The notes beneath the pieces are model-generated. The model did no database searches. It saw only the letters and a program-made list of their open reading frames with translations, and had not been told where the DNA came from. From NCBI GenBank assembly GCA_031285625.1, contig JAITVV010000073.1:1-64000 (forward strand): 64,000 bases of DNA, read 5' to 3'. Below, in pieces: positions 9,461-18,371 of the stretch. The stretch is from Prevotella sp. Its GTDB lineage: Bacteria > Bacteroidota > Bacteroidia > Bacteroidales > Dysgonomonadaceae. Numbering within the stretch: the first letter of the stretch is position 1; each line of letters begins with the position of its first letter. A program made the translations under genes and the position numbers.

Positions 9461-10141
9461 TTATAATTTATTCGCTACATCTGTAACAATTTGTCCGTCA
9501 AACAAATTAACAATACGATGTGCATATGAAGCATCATGCTGAGAGTGCGTTACCATTACAATAGTAGTTCCATCTCTGTTTAGATCAGACAGAAGTTTCA
9601 TCACCTCCTGCCCGTTTTTTGAATCAAGATTACCTGTAGGCTCATCGGCAAGTATAAGTTTGGGATTAGCGACTACTGCACGAGCTATTGCTACACGTTG
9701 CTGCTGTCCTCCTGACAACTGATTCGGATAATGGTTTGCACGATGGCCTATACTCATTTTTTTCATTATTTCTTCTACTCTAGCCTTGCGCTCTGATGAC
9801 TTGATTTTCAGATATACAAGAGGTAGTTCAATATTCTCAAAAACAGTCATTTCATCTATGAGGTTAAAACTCTGAAAAACAAAACCTATATTCCCTTTTC
9901 TGGCCTGTATCCTCTGTTTTTCTTTCAAGTGACCGACTTCTTTATCTGCCAGAAAGTATTCGCCTGAGGATGGATTATCCAACAATCCTATTACATTCAA
10001 CAGAGTGGATTTACCACAACCGGAAGGCCCCATAATAGCAACGAATTCACCTTCACTGACTTCCATTGAAACATTATTTAATGCTACGGTTTCCACTTCT
10101 TCTGTGCGAAAAACCTTTTTCAGATCATAAATTTTTAGCAT
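9461..10141 (-). CDS. ABC transporter ATP-binding protein, MacB/LolD type
   Basis: A 226-residue ATPase with Walker [10 protein letters not shown] (about 38-46), a Q loop in [17 protein letters not shown], the signature LSGGQQQR and Walker [17 protein letters not shown]. The [11 protein letters not shown] stretch and the short length place it in the group that powers MacB/LolCE/FtsX-type permeases, in which ATP drives periplasmic conformational change rather than direct membrane transport. It lies between the fusion protein (23-base gap) and the frameshifted permease (28-base gap) in one minus-strand operon. Confidence 0.92.
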   Translation of the reverse strand: MLKIYDLKKVFRTEEVETVALNNVSMEVSEGEFVAIMGPSGCGKSTLLNVIGLLDNPSSGEYFLADKEVGHLKEKQRIQARKGNIGFVFQSFNLIDEMTVFENIELPLVYLKIKSSERKARVEEIMKKMSIGHRANHYPNQLSGGQQQRVAIARAVVANPKLILADEPTGNLDSKNGQEVMKLLSDLNRDGTTIVMVTHSQHDASYAHRIVNLFDGQIVTDVANKL

Positions 10142-10164
10142 GATATCAGTCGTTTAATTTTATA

Positions 10165-11415
10165 TTAGTTAATAATTAATTCTTGTGTATCTCCATAACT
10201 ATCATATCCTGAAACTATAACTTTTTCTCCAGGTTCGAGCCCGCTTGTTACTTCATAATAATTTGGATTCTGACGGTTTATTGTAATATTCCGGCGTACA
10301 GCTTTACTCCCATCCGGTACGACAACAAATATCCAACGGCCACCGGTAGATTGATAAAATGTACCACGTGGAATAAGTATTGCATCCACAGGTTGCCCTA
10401 ATTGCAGATTGATGTAATAGGTTTGCCCTGCACGGATATTATCAGGACGATCACCAACAAAGGTAAAATCCGTTTTAAATGATTTATCTCTTACTTCAGG
10501 ATATACTTTTCGGACTTGCAAGTCATATTTTTTTTCCTGACGCTCAAATGTTGCTGTAAGTCCCTGTTTTACCCTGTCAATATAATGTTCATCAATAAGT
10601 GCTTCAATTTTATAATCGGATAATACGCTGATCTGCCCTATTCTGTTCCCTGAATTAATGGATTGCCCAATCTCCACCTCCAGTAAGCCTAATTGTCCAT
10701 CTACAGGTGATTTTACATTTAGGTTATCAACACGCTGACGCACCAGCACCAAGTTCTGCCTTATATTATGTAAACTTTCTTCCATTTGAGTGATTTGTAT
10801 TCCACGATATATAGAATCTTGTTTTTGACGTTCTACTACAAGATTTCTTCCGTCTACGGCAAAGTCATAATCCTCCTTTGCCTGTAAATACTCTTCTTTT
10901 GAGATCAAATTCTCTGAATATAATTGCTTATACTGCTGATATTTTCTCTTTTTTCTTTCTACATCCATATCCAGTTGTAGCTTCTCTTTTTTCAGGTTCA
11001 ATTTTTCCTGTTCCATGGCTACCTGTGTGTTGCGAAGAAAATTTTGTTTTTCAGCCAACTGTGCCTCACTGTCTAATATACTTAAACTAAGCATAGGATT
11101 AGTAAGGCGTATTATAGTTTGCCCCTGATGCACCATCGAACCTTCTTCTGTAAGTTTTTCGGCAACCATTCCCCCTTCCACAGCACTTAGTTGGATCGTA
11201 TTGATGGGTTGTACCTGTCCGTTTACACGTGTGTAGTCATTGAATTCTCCTTTAGTAACAGTTTCGATAGTAATCTTATTCTTGTCGATATTCAATTTAG
11301 AAGCATGGTTTCCAAATATGAGCCAACATATTGCAATAACTATTATTATCCCGACTATAAGATATGGAATATGTTTCTTTTTTAAACCTTTCTTTTTTTC
11401 TAAAGCTGTATCCAT
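10165..11415 (-). CDS. Periplasmic membrane-fusion protein (HlyD/MacA-like)
   Basis: A 416-residue adaptor with one N-terminal membrane helix (about 18-36, PYLIVGIIIVIAICWLIF) and a biotinyl-lipoyl-like half motif (VHQGQTIIRLTNP). A long alpha-helical hairpin (about 115-230, rich in K, E and Q) is followed by the second lipoyl half (SPVDGQLGLLEVEIGQSI) and beta-barrel domains. It bridges the inner-membrane ABC transporter and the TolC-like channel encoded immediately upstream (11-base gap). Together with the ATPase and permease it defines a tripartite exporter. The cargo is unknown. Confidence 0.88.
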   Translation of the reverse strand: MDTALEKKKGLKKKHIPYLIVGIIIVIAICWLIFGNHASKLNIDKNKITIETVTKGEFNDYTRVNGQVQPINTIQLSAVEGGMVAEKLTEEGSMVHQGQTIIRLTNPMLSLSILDSEAQLAEKQNFLRNTQVAMEQEKLNLKKEKLQLDMDVERKKRKYQQYKQLYSENLISKEEYLQAKEDYDFAVDGRNLVVERQKQDSIYRGIQITQMEESLHNIRQNLVLVRQRVDNLNVKSPVDGQLGLLEVEIGQSINSGNRIGQISVLSDYKIEALIDEHYIDRVKQGLTATFERQEKKYDLQVRKVYPEVRDKSFKTDFTFVGDRPDNIRAGQTYYINLQLGQPVDAILIPRGTFYQSTGGRWIFVVVPDGSKAVRRNITINRQNPNYYEVTSGLEPGEKVIVSGYDSYGDTQELIIN

Positions 11416-11426
11416 CTTGTTTTATA

Positions 11427-12752
11427 TTATTCTGTTATATACGATTGCCCTTTGTAGTAGTTTACGAGTTTTTGCTTCAGGTAAAATTTAAGTTTTGCAT
11501 TCAGTTCTTCCGTTTTAGCTGAAAATAGACGATTTGCAGTGGTATGTAAATCCAAAGGACTTGCTAACCCCTCTTTATACTTACGTTCGTTTACTTCATG
11601 TGCTACGGCCATAGCTTCCGCTTGTTTTTTTGCCTGATAATATTCGTCCGCCTGGCCGTTCATATCGGCAACGGCTTGTTCTATCTCACTATAAATTGTA
11701 CGGTAGATCTCGTCCTTTTCGTTTTGAGCAATAATAACTTGCTGTTTGCTTCTCTTTACCTGAGCAGAACGTGAGAATCCATTGAAAATGGGAATTGTAA
11801 GACTAAACCCTATATAATGTCCACGCTTGTCCCTGAGCTGGTCTTTAAAAGAAGAATAATCACTTCCATCCATAAATCTGGAAAAATTAGTTGAATATCC
11901 TGCATTTACAGATATTACAGGAAAAAAACTTCCCTTTGCAACTTTATATGAAAGCTTCTGTACAGCTAAAGTAGACTCTGCCGCTAAAGCCTTAGGTAAA
12001 AAAGATAAAGACTGCTCATATATAGTCAAAGCTGTGTCCTGCGATTTTGCTATTATTTTATCGGATGTATAATCATTTATATCAAATTCTTCATCAATGG
12101 GAAAATTCATTTTCTCTTTTAATTTTATAATTCCGATAATCAACAAATTCTTTTGTTTAGTCAGATTATAATTATCTTCGGCTTCCTTTGCCTGCATTTC
12201 GGCAACATCCGGAAAACCTTTCACACCCAGTTCTTCCATTCGTTTGGTCTGCCTAAGGTTCTCTGTACTTTCCATTAATTGCTGCTCTGCAAGTTTTACC
12301 GATTCTTTATAATATAAAACATTGAAGAAAGCTTCCATTGTTTCGTAAGCAATCATATCATTGATGTCTTGCAACTGCTCCTTACCCATAAGCTTATTCA
12401 TCTTTTGCATTTTCACTCTATTTACATTGGCTAGTCCATCAAATAGAGTCAAAGAAGCATATGCGTTGTAATTATTACTAAAGGTATTTATATCTGTATA
12501 TGTATTCGTCTCCGAGTCTACGCCACGTCCAAAGTTGAAGTTAGCACTGGTATTTGCTTCTATAGCGGGCAATAATTTTCCTATTGCTTCCAGATAGTTT
12601 TGTCCATGGATATTGTTTTGAGCCTCTTGCTTGTTCTTTCGGGGGCTGTTCTCAATAGCATATAACAGACATTCCTGCAATGTCCATTTCTTATCTTGTG
12701 AATTAACATTAATAGCTAATAAAAAAAAGATAATGACGAGAATATGTTTCAT
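11427..12752 (-). CDS. TolC-family outer-membrane efflux protein
   Basis: A 441-residue protein with a signal peptide ending near residue 18 (NVNSQDKKW) and two repeats of the outer-membrane-efflux fold. The repeats are recognisable from the long coiled helices and from YNAYASLTLFDG and GFSLTIPIFNGFSR, which mark the equivalent beta-strand segments of each repeat. It is the first gene of the exporter operon. Upstream (12780-12839) are a partial sigma-54-like element and a short palindrome, which would fit control by the NtrC-type regulator encoded downstream on the other strand. Confidence 0.88.
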   Translation of the reverse strand: MKHILVIIFFLLAINVNSQDKKWTLQECLLYAIENSPRKNKQEAQNNIHGQNYLEAIGKLLPAIEANTSANFNFGRGVDSETNTYTDINTFSNNYNAYASLTLFDGLANVNRVKMQKMNKLMGKEQLQDINDMIAYETMEAFFNVLYYKESVKLAEQQLMESTENLRQTKRMEELGVKGFPDVAEMQAKEAEDNYNLTKQKNLLIIGIIKLKEKMNFPIDEEFDINDYTSDKIIAKSQDTALTIYEQSLSFLPKALAAESTLAVQKLSYKVAKGSFFPVISVNAGYSTNFSRFMDGSDYSSFKDQLRDKRGHYIGFSLTIPIFNGFSRSAQVKRSKQQVIIAQNEKDEIYRTIYSEIEQAVADMNGQADEYYQAKKQAEAMAVAHEVNERKYKEGLASPLDLHTTANRLFSAKTEELNAKLKFYLKQKLVNYYKGQSYITE

Positions 12753-12779
12753 ACTAGTTTAGTGATGTTTTACTTAATA

Positions 12780-12796
12780 TTCCCATTATCATGCCA
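12780..12796 (-). promoter_or_regulatory. Partial sigma-54-like promoter upstream of the exporter operon
   Basis: On the minus strand TGGCATG is followed at the right distance by TGGGAA. The -24 half matches the TGGCAYG consensus well. The -12 half has only the first base of the required GC, so the match is imperfect. The element would start transcription about 15-20 bases before the TolC-like gene. An 8-bp inverted repeat (12819-12826 and 12832-12839) lies just upstream. Tentative. Confidence 0.3.
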
Positions 12797-12944
12797 CATT
12801 AATTAGACATCTGATAATAAATAAATTATATATTTATTTCAATTTAATCGTTGTAAAAAAAATTTACACTTTATATTAAAATTTTTACATTCTTTCCTTT
12901 TGTTAATGAAAAAGCTGATAGGTTATCTTTCAACTATTTTTTCC

Positions 12945-12952
12945 TAGTTTTG
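12945..12952 (+). promoter_or_regulatory. -7 promoter box (TAGTTTTG)
   Basis: It matches TAnnTTTG and lies 24 bases before the start of the small membrane-protein gene. No clear -33 element. Confidence 0.5.
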
Positions 12953-12976
12953 TAATAAACTAATTTTTTAAAATTC

Positions 12977-13279
12977 ATGGAATCATTTGTAACTGCTATT
13001 ATTGTTGTTTTTGGACTGCTTCAGCTTATTTTGTTTTTCAAGATCTGGGGTATGACTAACGATGTGAATAAGATAAAGAACTTTTTAATATCTAAAATTG
13101 AAGAAAAAGAAGGCTTTAGTAAATTCTCAGAAGGTGATATTGTTATTCATGCAAAGACAGGAAAGGTAATGACAATAAAAAAATTTGACTACAAGACTAA
13201 TAAATATCTGTGCTATTCTGATGATGGTATCTATGAAGGTAGCTATAAAGAAGCTGAATTAGATATTTATGTAGTTTAA
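12977..13279 (+). CDS. Small membrane-anchored protein, unknown function
   Basis: A 100-residue protein. Residues 3-25 form one strongly hydrophobic helix (ATAIIVVFGLLQLILFF-like composition) and a charged linker follows. A compact C-terminal part of about 50 residues has alternating hydrophobic and polar residues (GDIVIHAKTGKVMTIKKF, then YLCYSDDG), which suggests a small beta domain facing the cytoplasm. It has its own -7 box and a terminator directly after the stop, so it is a single-gene unit. I recognise no family with certainty. Confidence 0.7.
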   Translation: MESFVTAIIVVFGLLQLILFFKIWGMTNDVNKIKNFLISKIEEKEGFSKFSEGDIVIHAKTGKVMTIKKFDYKTNKYLCYSDDGIYEGSYKEAELDIYVV

Positions 13280-13287
13280 TTAAAAAC

Positions 13288-13319
13288 AAAAGGGCATATC
13301 TTATAAATATACCCTTTTT
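13288..13319 (+). terminator. Terminator after the small membrane protein
   Basis: AAAAGGG and CCCTTTT arms, extended by ATAT pairs with one mismatch, are followed by a T-run. Confidence 0.7.
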
Positions 13320-13336
13320 GAAATCTTTATAAAGCT

Positions 13337-13444
13337 TTAATCTTCTTCACTAAGAAAGTGATTCAGAACACAAAAAACAAGAAAAGAAAGGTATGCTACA
13401 ATAATTATACCCGGCAAAATCAAATTCATAGTATGCATATCCAT
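13337..13444 (-). CDS. Possible 35-residue single-helix membrane peptide
   Basis: A minus-strand ATG (13444) opens a 35-codon frame that ends at TAA (13337-13339). The product begins MDMHTMN. It has a clean hydrophobic helix of about 20 residues (LILPGIIIVAYLSFLVFCVL) and ends in an acidic SEED tail, the classic layout of a small membrane protein. Another frame of 64 codons overlaps it but has no such features. A hairpin (about 13447-13478) lies just upstream. No homologue is recognised and no strong promoter is seen, so it is a candidate only. Confidence 0.35.
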   Translation of the reverse strand: MDMHTMNLILPGIIIVAYLSFLVFCVLNHFLSEED

Positions 13445-13525
13445 GATAAATATCTTTAGAATTATTTTTAAAGATATTCACAGAATGTTTCATTTCAGTT
13501 AAAGTAATATTAATTTTTTGATAAA

Positions 13526-13562
13526 AATAAAGCGCATAAATCAATGATTTATGCGCTTTATT
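13526..13562. terminator. 18-bp perfect inverted repeat, bidirectional terminator next to tRNA-Arg
   Basis: Arms 13526-13543 and 13545-13562 are exact reverse complements around one base. They lie 9 bases past the 3' end of the minus-strand tRNA gene. The repeat carries A/T-rich ends on both strands. Confidence 0.75.
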
Positions 13563-13571
13563 CTTTCTTAG

Positions 13572-13645
13572 TGACCACGGCAGGATTCAAACCTGCAACC
13601 TTCTGATCCGTAGTCAGATGCTCTATTCAGTTGAGCTACGTAGCC
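13572..13645 (-). tRNA. tRNA-Arg (anticodon ACG)
   Basis: On the minus strand GGCTACG and CGTGGTC form the acceptor stem with two G-U pairs. GCTC/GAGC is the D stem and TCTGA/TCAGA flanks the loop CTACGGA with anticodon ACG. GCAGG/CCTGC with TTTGAAT is the T arm. CCA is not encoded. Confidence 0.93.
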
Positions 13646-13794
13646 GTTTCTTAAATGCGAATGCAAAGGTAAAATAGTTTTGCATATTATGCAAATATAT
13701 CTTCAAGTATTTTTCATTAAAAAATGATTATCCAAGCCATTAGTGAGCTATTATATTGTATTCAAGAATATTACTATCAAAGCTTTTATCAAAT

Positions 13795-13829
13795 AAAAAA
13801 GCTACCCTTAAGAGAAGGATAGCTTTATA
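13795..13829 (-). terminator. Terminator after pheS
   Basis: AAAGCTA and TAGCTTT arms plus inner CCTT/AAGG pairs are followed on the minus strand by a T-run. Confidence 0.75.
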
Positions 13830-13847
13830 TTATTTCAGTTACATTTT

Positions 13848-14867
13848 CTAGTATGCGCTTTCAAACTGATCCAGGAAACGCTGATCATTTTCCGAAAACA
13901 TACGCAAGTCTTTTACTCTATATTTCAAATTTGTAATACGTTCAACCCCCATACCAAGGGCATATCCGGTATATACTTTACTATCAATTCCACAATTCTC
14001 CAATACATTAGGATCGACCATACCACAACCCAAAATCTCTACCCAGCCTGTATATTTGCAAAATGGACAACCTTTACCTCCACAAATATTACATGATATA
14101 TCCATTTCGGCACTTGGCTCGGTAAAAGGGAAATAAGACGGGCGCAAACGGATCTTTGTTTCCGCACCAAACAATTCTTTAGCAACAAATAACAATGCTT
14201 GCTTCAAATCTGCAAATGATACATTCTTGTCTATATATAGAGCCTCTACCTGATGGAAGAAACAATGTGCACGATATGAAATAGCCTCATTACGATAAAC
14301 ACGTCCCGGACATATAATACGGATAGGCGGTTGTTGTTTTTCCATCACCCGTGTTTGTACAGAAGATGTATGTGTACGAAGCACAATCTCAGGACTCCGT
14401 GCAATGAAGAAAGTATCTTGCATATCGCGTGCAGGATGATCATCAGCAAAGTTCAAAGAGGAAAAAACATGCCAGTCGTCTTCTATTTCAGGCCCTTCTG
14501 CAATAGAAAAACCTAGACGACGGAATATATCGCAAATTTCTCTTCTTACGATCGATAATGGATGACGTGTTCCCAACTCGATAGGTGCTGAGGTACGTGT
14601 AAGGTCGATAGCCTCATCACCTGCATTTGAATTTTCCAAAGATTCCTTCAATTGGTTGATACGTTCCTGAGCTTTTTCTTTCAACTCATTCAGCCTCATC
14701 CCTACTTCACGCTTCTGTTCAGCAGCTACATTACGAAAATCATTCATTAATGTAGATATTTCCCCTTTCTTACTCAGGTATTTGATACGCAGTGCTTCTA
14801 TTTCATCTGCTTTAGAAGCTTTCACCTCGTCGATCTCTGCCAACAGTTTGTTTATTTTATCAATCAT
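13848..14867 (-). CDS. pheS: Phenylalanyl-tRNA synthetase, alpha subunit
   Basis: A 339-residue class II aminoacyl-tRNA synthetase subunit that charges tRNA-Phe as an alpha2-beta2 enzyme with PheT. The N-terminal 85 residues are a coiled coil that contacts tRNA. The catalytic core has motif 2 (YRNEAISYRAHCFFHQVE) and motif 3 (GYALGMGVERI), and the FPFTEPSAE stretch of the phenylalanine site. A C-x2-C-x4-C-x2-C cluster near residue 260 follows, as in many bacterial PheS. pheT is not adjacent. The gene is monocistronic with its own terminator and a TATTTTTG box at 14914-14921 on the minus strand. Confidence 0.96.
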   Translation of the reverse strand: MIDKINKLLAEIDEVKASKADEIEALRIKYLSKKGEISTLMNDFRNVAAEQKREVGMRLNELKEKAQERINQLKESLENSNAGDEAIDLTRTSAPIELGTRHPLSIVRREICDIFRRLGFSIAEGPEIEDDWHVFSSLNFADDHPARDMQDTFFIARSPEIVLRTHTSSVQTRVMEKQQPPIRIICPGRVYRNEAISYRAHCFFHQVEALYIDKNVSFADLKQALLFVAKELFGAETKIRLRPSYFPFTEPSAEMDISCNICGGKGCPFCKYTGWVEILGCGMVDPNVLENCGIDSKVYTGYALGMGVERITNLKYRVKDLRMFSENDQRFLDQFESAY

Positions 14868-14913
14868 GAATCCTAATTATGAAATTATATTTATAGATTT
14901 TCACTTTGGATTA

Positions 14914-14921
14914 CAAAAATA
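14914..14921 (-). promoter_or_regulatory. -7 promoter box of pheS
   Basis: TATTTTTG on the minus strand, 46 bases before the start codon. It matches TAnnTTTG. Confidence 0.45.
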
Positions 14922-14999
14922 CACTTTTCTTTTTATTATATAATTATTTTGGCTCAATCTATACGAAGAATCTAATTTACACTACAATTTTAAGACTCA

Positions 15000-16484
15000 T
15001 TATATACCAATCTTTGCATCTCGCATATCCCCAGTCTCCATAAATGCTTTATGGAAAGCAAAAGCATTGTATAAGTTAGCTGGAGTCTGCCCTCCCACTC
15101 CATTGGATAAATATTCGCGTAATAACGGGCGATACTCCGGATGAACACAATTTTCAATAATTACTTTCGCCCTGTCTTTCGGTGATTTTCCACGTAGGTC
15201 TGCAATACCATACTCCGAAATTATCACTTTTACAGAGTGTTCACTATGGTCCTGATGGGAAACCATTGGAACAAATGCGCTTATTTTTCCATCTTTTGCT
15301 ATGGATGGGGTTAAGAAGATAGATAGGTATGCACTACGTGCAAAGTCTCCCGACCCACCGATTCCATTCATTATTTTTGATCCCATCACATGAGTCGAAT
15401 TTATATTTCCAAAGATATCTGCCTCTAATGCCGTATTCATAGCTATAATTCCTAAACGTCTCGAAATCTCAGGGTTATTAGATATTTCGGCAGTACGAAA
15501 AATAATTCTTTCCCTGAAAAAATCCAGGTTCTTATAAATACGTTCGATACATGGATTGCTCACCGTCAGAGTACCGCCACTCGCAAACTTTATCCGTCCA
15601 GACTCCATCAAACTGATAACTGCATCTTGTATAACCTCTGTATATACTTCAAAGTCAGGTATCTCTTTGCTTTCACCCATTGCAGCCAATACCGCATTAG
15701 CAATATTACCCACTCCTGATTGTATTGGCAAGAAAGATTCCGGTATATGCCCCAAGCTCATTTCATTCACAAGGAACTTTACCACATTCCGGCCTATTTT
15801 GGAGGTGACTTTATCTACTGGAGCAAAAGTTCCGCCATCATTCGGGATATTTGTTTCTACAACTACTATTTTATCAGGATCAACTTTTATATGATCTTTC
15901 CCTATACGATCACGTACAAAGCAGACAGGAATTTCTTTACGGAAAGGAGGATCCGATAGTTCCAATAGATCATGCATACCCCTCAATTCCTTAGGATGCC
16001 AGTTATTTAGTTCTACAATTACAATTTTAGCAAGACGTGCTATTGTAGGAGAAATACCAACACCGCAGGTAGGTACAATTTCTCCATCTTCAGTAACATT
16101 ACTGGCTTCTATTATAGCAACATCCACAGGACCATAAAAACCATAGCGTAAATCCTGAGCTAAAGTAGACAGATGAAGATCGAAATACTTAACTTCTTCG
16201 TTGTTAATAGCATTTCGTAAATCTTTATTTGTTTGATAAGGTGTACGAAACTTGATGGCATGGGCCCGAGCTAGTGCTCCGTCTATATTATCTCCTGTAG
16301 AAGCCCCTGTAAACATACCTATTTTGAACGGATTTCCTTTTGCATGTTCTGCTTCAGCTCTTTTAGCTAACTCTAAAGGAACAATTTTAGGACATCCGGC
16401 ATGAGTGAAACCACTAAAGCCCACATTATCATCATCATTAATAAGCATAGCTGCTTCTTCTGCTGTAATAAATTTCAAAGCCAT
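15000..16484 (-). CDS. Acetyl-CoA hydrolase/transferase family, succinate:acetate-type CoA-transferase
   Basis: A 494-residue cytoplasmic enzyme of the Cat1/AarC CoA-transferase family, which moves CoA between acetate, succinate or propionate and their thioesters. In succinate- and propionate-forming Bacteroidales such an enzyme links fermentation end products. Visible family segments are GFSGFTHAGCPK near the N-terminus, FTGASTGDN, and QSGVGNIANAVLAAM followed by the VYTEVIQD stretch that holds the likely catalytic glutamate. NGIGGSGDFARSAYLS lies in the CoA-binding part. Length fits. It is divergent from the GlxA-type regulator and has its own promoter with both boxes. Confidence 0.87.
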   Translation of the reverse strand: MALKFITAEEAAMLINDDDNVGFSGFTHAGCPKIVPLELAKRAEAEHAKGNPFKIGMFTGASTGDNIDGALARAHAIKFRTPYQTNKDLRNAINNEEVKYFDLHLSTLAQDLRYGFYGPVDVAIIEASNVTEDGEIVPTCGVGISPTIARLAKIVIVELNNWHPKELRGMHDLLELSDPPFRKEIPVCFVRDRIGKDHIKVDPDKIVVVETNIPNDGGTFAPVDKVTSKIGRNVVKFLVNEMSLGHIPESFLPIQSGVGNIANAVLAAMGESKEIPDFEVYTEVIQDAVISLMESGRIKFASGGTLTVSNPCIERIYKNLDFFRERIIFRTAEISNNPEISRRLGIIAMNTALEADIFGNINSTHVMGSKIMNGIGGSGDFARSAYLSIFLTPSIAKDGKISAFVPMVSHQDHSEHSVKVIISEYGIADLRGKSPKDRAKVIIENCVHPEYRPLLREYLSNGVGGQTPANLYNAFAFHKAFMETGDMRDAKIGI

Positions 16485-16506
16485 ATTCTTATATATTTAA
16501 TTAGTA

Positions 16507-16537
16507 CAAAATTAGGGTGAATATACATTGTCTGAAA
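16507..16537 (-). promoter_or_regulatory. Promoter of the CoA-transferase gene
   Basis: On the minus strand TTTC (16537-16534), a 19-base spacer and TAATTTTG (16514-16507) closely match the -33/-7 consensus of the phylum. Confidence 0.6.
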
Positions 16538-16581
16538 TGACAATAATACAGCAAATACTGCCACATATAGGAATTATAATT

Positions 16582-16589
16582 TATATTTG
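16582..16589 (+). promoter_or_regulatory. -7 box of the GlxA-type regulator gene
   Basis: TATATTTG, 18 bases before the ATG at 16608. It overlaps an in-frame TTG at 16587, which therefore cannot be the true start. Confidence 0.5.
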
Positions 16590-16607
16590 TTATTTAATAT
16601 CAGAAAA

Positions 16608-17606
16608 ATGAATACCAGGCACATTGTATTTTTAGCTATTCCGGAAGCAACTCTGTTAGACATAACGGGGCCTTACGAAGTATTTACACAGGCTACAGAA
16701 CTAAATATGGAAGAAGGCAAGAAACCTCCATATATTTTACACATTATATCTTCTGAAAGAAGTAAAACTATACGAACTGCATCCGGTTTTACAATACAGT
16801 GTGAAAGTACTATTATGAATATCAATTATAAGATTGATACTCTATTTGTTCCCGGAGTTCCTAACTCTATTCAAACAGAGTATAGACTCAGTAAAAATAC
16901 GCTACAATGGATCAGACAACAAGCAAACATTGTAAGACGCATTTGTTCAGTATGTACAGGTACATTTTTTCTGGCAGAAACAGGAATTTTGGATGGAAAA
17001 ACAGCTACAACACATTGGGCTATGTGCCAAAAGCTTTTACATAATTATCCATCAGTTAAGGTTGAGAACGATCCAATATTTATAAAGGATGAGAATATAT
17101 ATACTTCTGCCGGTATTTCATCTGGAATGGATCTGGCATTAACATTAATAGAAGAAGACCTTAGCAGATCAAAAGCCCTTGAAGTAGCAAAACAAATGGT
17201 ACTCTATCTGAAACGTCCCGGAACCCAGTCACAATATAGTTCAGCCCTGATCTATCAAAGCTCTGATTATAGACCAGTACAAGATATACAGAATTGGATT
17301 TTGGAACATCTGAAAGACCAACTAACCGTTGAGCAATTAGCTGAAAAAGTGTCTATGAGTCCTCGTAATTTTGCTCGTGTATTTGTTAAAGAAACAGGAA
17401 TTACCCCGGCAAAATATATTGACAAACTCCGCATAGAAACAGCTTGTCATTATCTGATTGAGAGTCAGCTCACATTAAAAGAAATAGCAGATATTTGTGG
17501 TTTAGGTACTCCTGACAATATGCGGCGTGTATTTATGAAACACTTGCATATAACACCTTCAGATTACAAAAGAAATTTTGGTACAAGCATGAATAAGCCT
17601 GTCTGA
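16608..17606 (+). CDS. GlxA-type transcriptional regulator (DJ-1/PfpI domain plus AraC HTH)
   Basis: The start is placed at the ATG at 16608, giving 332 residues, because a longer frame would begin inside the promoter. Residues 1-190 form a DJ-1/PfpI-like domain with the nucleophile-elbow segment CSVCTGTFFLAETG and TATTHW. Residues 220-325 carry two AraC-type helix-turn-helix motifs (TVEQLAEKVSMSPRNFARVF and LTLKEIADICGLG). Such proteins sense small nitrogen-containing or carbonyl metabolites in some species, but the ligand here is unknown. It stands between the divergent CoA-transferase gene and an alpha/beta hydrolase whose stop codon directly abuts its own. Confidence 0.87.
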   Translation: MNTRHIVFLAIPEATLLDITGPYEVFTQATELNMEEGKKPPYILHIISSERSKTIRTASGFTIQCESTIMNINYKIDTLFVPGVPNSIQTEYRLSKNTLQWIRQQANIVRRICSVCTGTFFLAETGILDGKTATTHWAMCQKLLHNYPSVKVENDPIFIKDENIYTSAGISSGMDLALTLIEEDLSRSKALEVAKQMVLYLKRPGTQSQYSSALIYQSSDYRPVQDIQNWILEHLKDQLTVEQLAEKVSMSPRNFARVFVKETGITPAKYIDKLRIETACHYLIESQLTLKEIADICGLGTPDNMRRVFMKHLHITPSDYKRNFGTSMNKPV

Positions 17607-18371
17607 TTACTCTCTAATCAATAATAAACCATTCAAAATCGGATTGATTACATTAGCCTTTTTTAAAACCATCAAGTGATCTCCCCCTTCTATGGGAAAC
17701 GCATTTCTTATCAATTCATAAGGGAAAACCTGATCTTCGGTACCATGTATATGATAAAGGTGCTTACTCTTATTTCGTGGGGTCCAATTCGTAATCTGCT
17801 CTATAGACCATTTAATATAATCAGGATCAACAAAGGTCATTACACTTGTTAATTCTGATGTAGGCATATTATAGACAAAGCGATTGAAAGCATCTGTAAT
17901 GAGTTCTGTTGATGCATACACGCGTTTAGGGATTCTATCAGCTGCATTGGTTCGCTTTGCAGCACGAAATAATATTGGTATCTCTTCCTCGCTCTTAAAT
18001 GTAGATATCAAAATTATTTTAAGAGGAGATAAAAGAAAACTTAATTCCTGAGCAATAACACCACCAAAAGAATATCCAACAAGAATAAACGGACGACTCG
18101 TATCTATTTCTTTAGCGACTGTTTGTACATACTCAGTCAAAGATTCACCAAAATGTGGAACATGCCATTCTATATATTTTTTTATAAAGCCTTCGGGTAA
18201 CTTAAACTCATCAAATACGCTGCAGTTATAACACATACCTGAAATAAAATAAACATTTGTTTCCTTTATTTCTTTTTTCCACAGCTGTTTTATCCTATTG
18301 CTAAACTGCTTAATCCAACTTACTTTTTGCCAATTTATATTTCCATCCTGAGCCATAGTTCTGTAGTGCAT
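17607..18371 (-). CDS. Alpha/beta hydrolase
   Basis: A 254-residue hydrolase with the nucleophile elbow GYSFGG (about residue 118), an acidic member in HGTEDQVFP and the histidine in GGDHLMVL, that is a complete Ser-Asp-His triad in the right order. There is no signal peptide. The first 40 residues are polar and unusual, and the start may be the second Met (18356). The substrate is unknown. Length and pattern would fit a thioesterase or esterase. The gene is tail-to-tail with the GlxA-type regulator with no spacer. Confidence 0.75.
   Translation of the reverse strand: MHYRTMAQDGNINWQKVSWIKQFSNRIKQLWKKEIKETNVYFISGMCYNCSVFDEFKLPEGFIKKYIEWHVPHFGESLTEYVQTVAKEIDTSRPFILVGYSFGGVIAQELSFLLSPLKIILISTFKSEEEIPILFRAAKRTNAADRIPKRVYASTELITDAFNRFVYNMPTSELTSVMTFVDPDYIKWSIEQITNWTPRNKSKHLYHIHGTEDQVFPYELIRNAFPIEGGDHLMVLKKANVINPILNGLLLIRE

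Noticed and set aside
13350-13544. 64-codon minus-strand frame next to tRNA-Arg
   Set aside because: It starts inside the 18-bp terminator repeat. The overlapping 35-codon frame has much better protein character.
16587-16607. TTG start that would lengthen the GlxA-type regulator by seven residues
   Set aside because: The codon lies within the -7 promoter box, so the ATG at 16608 was chosen.
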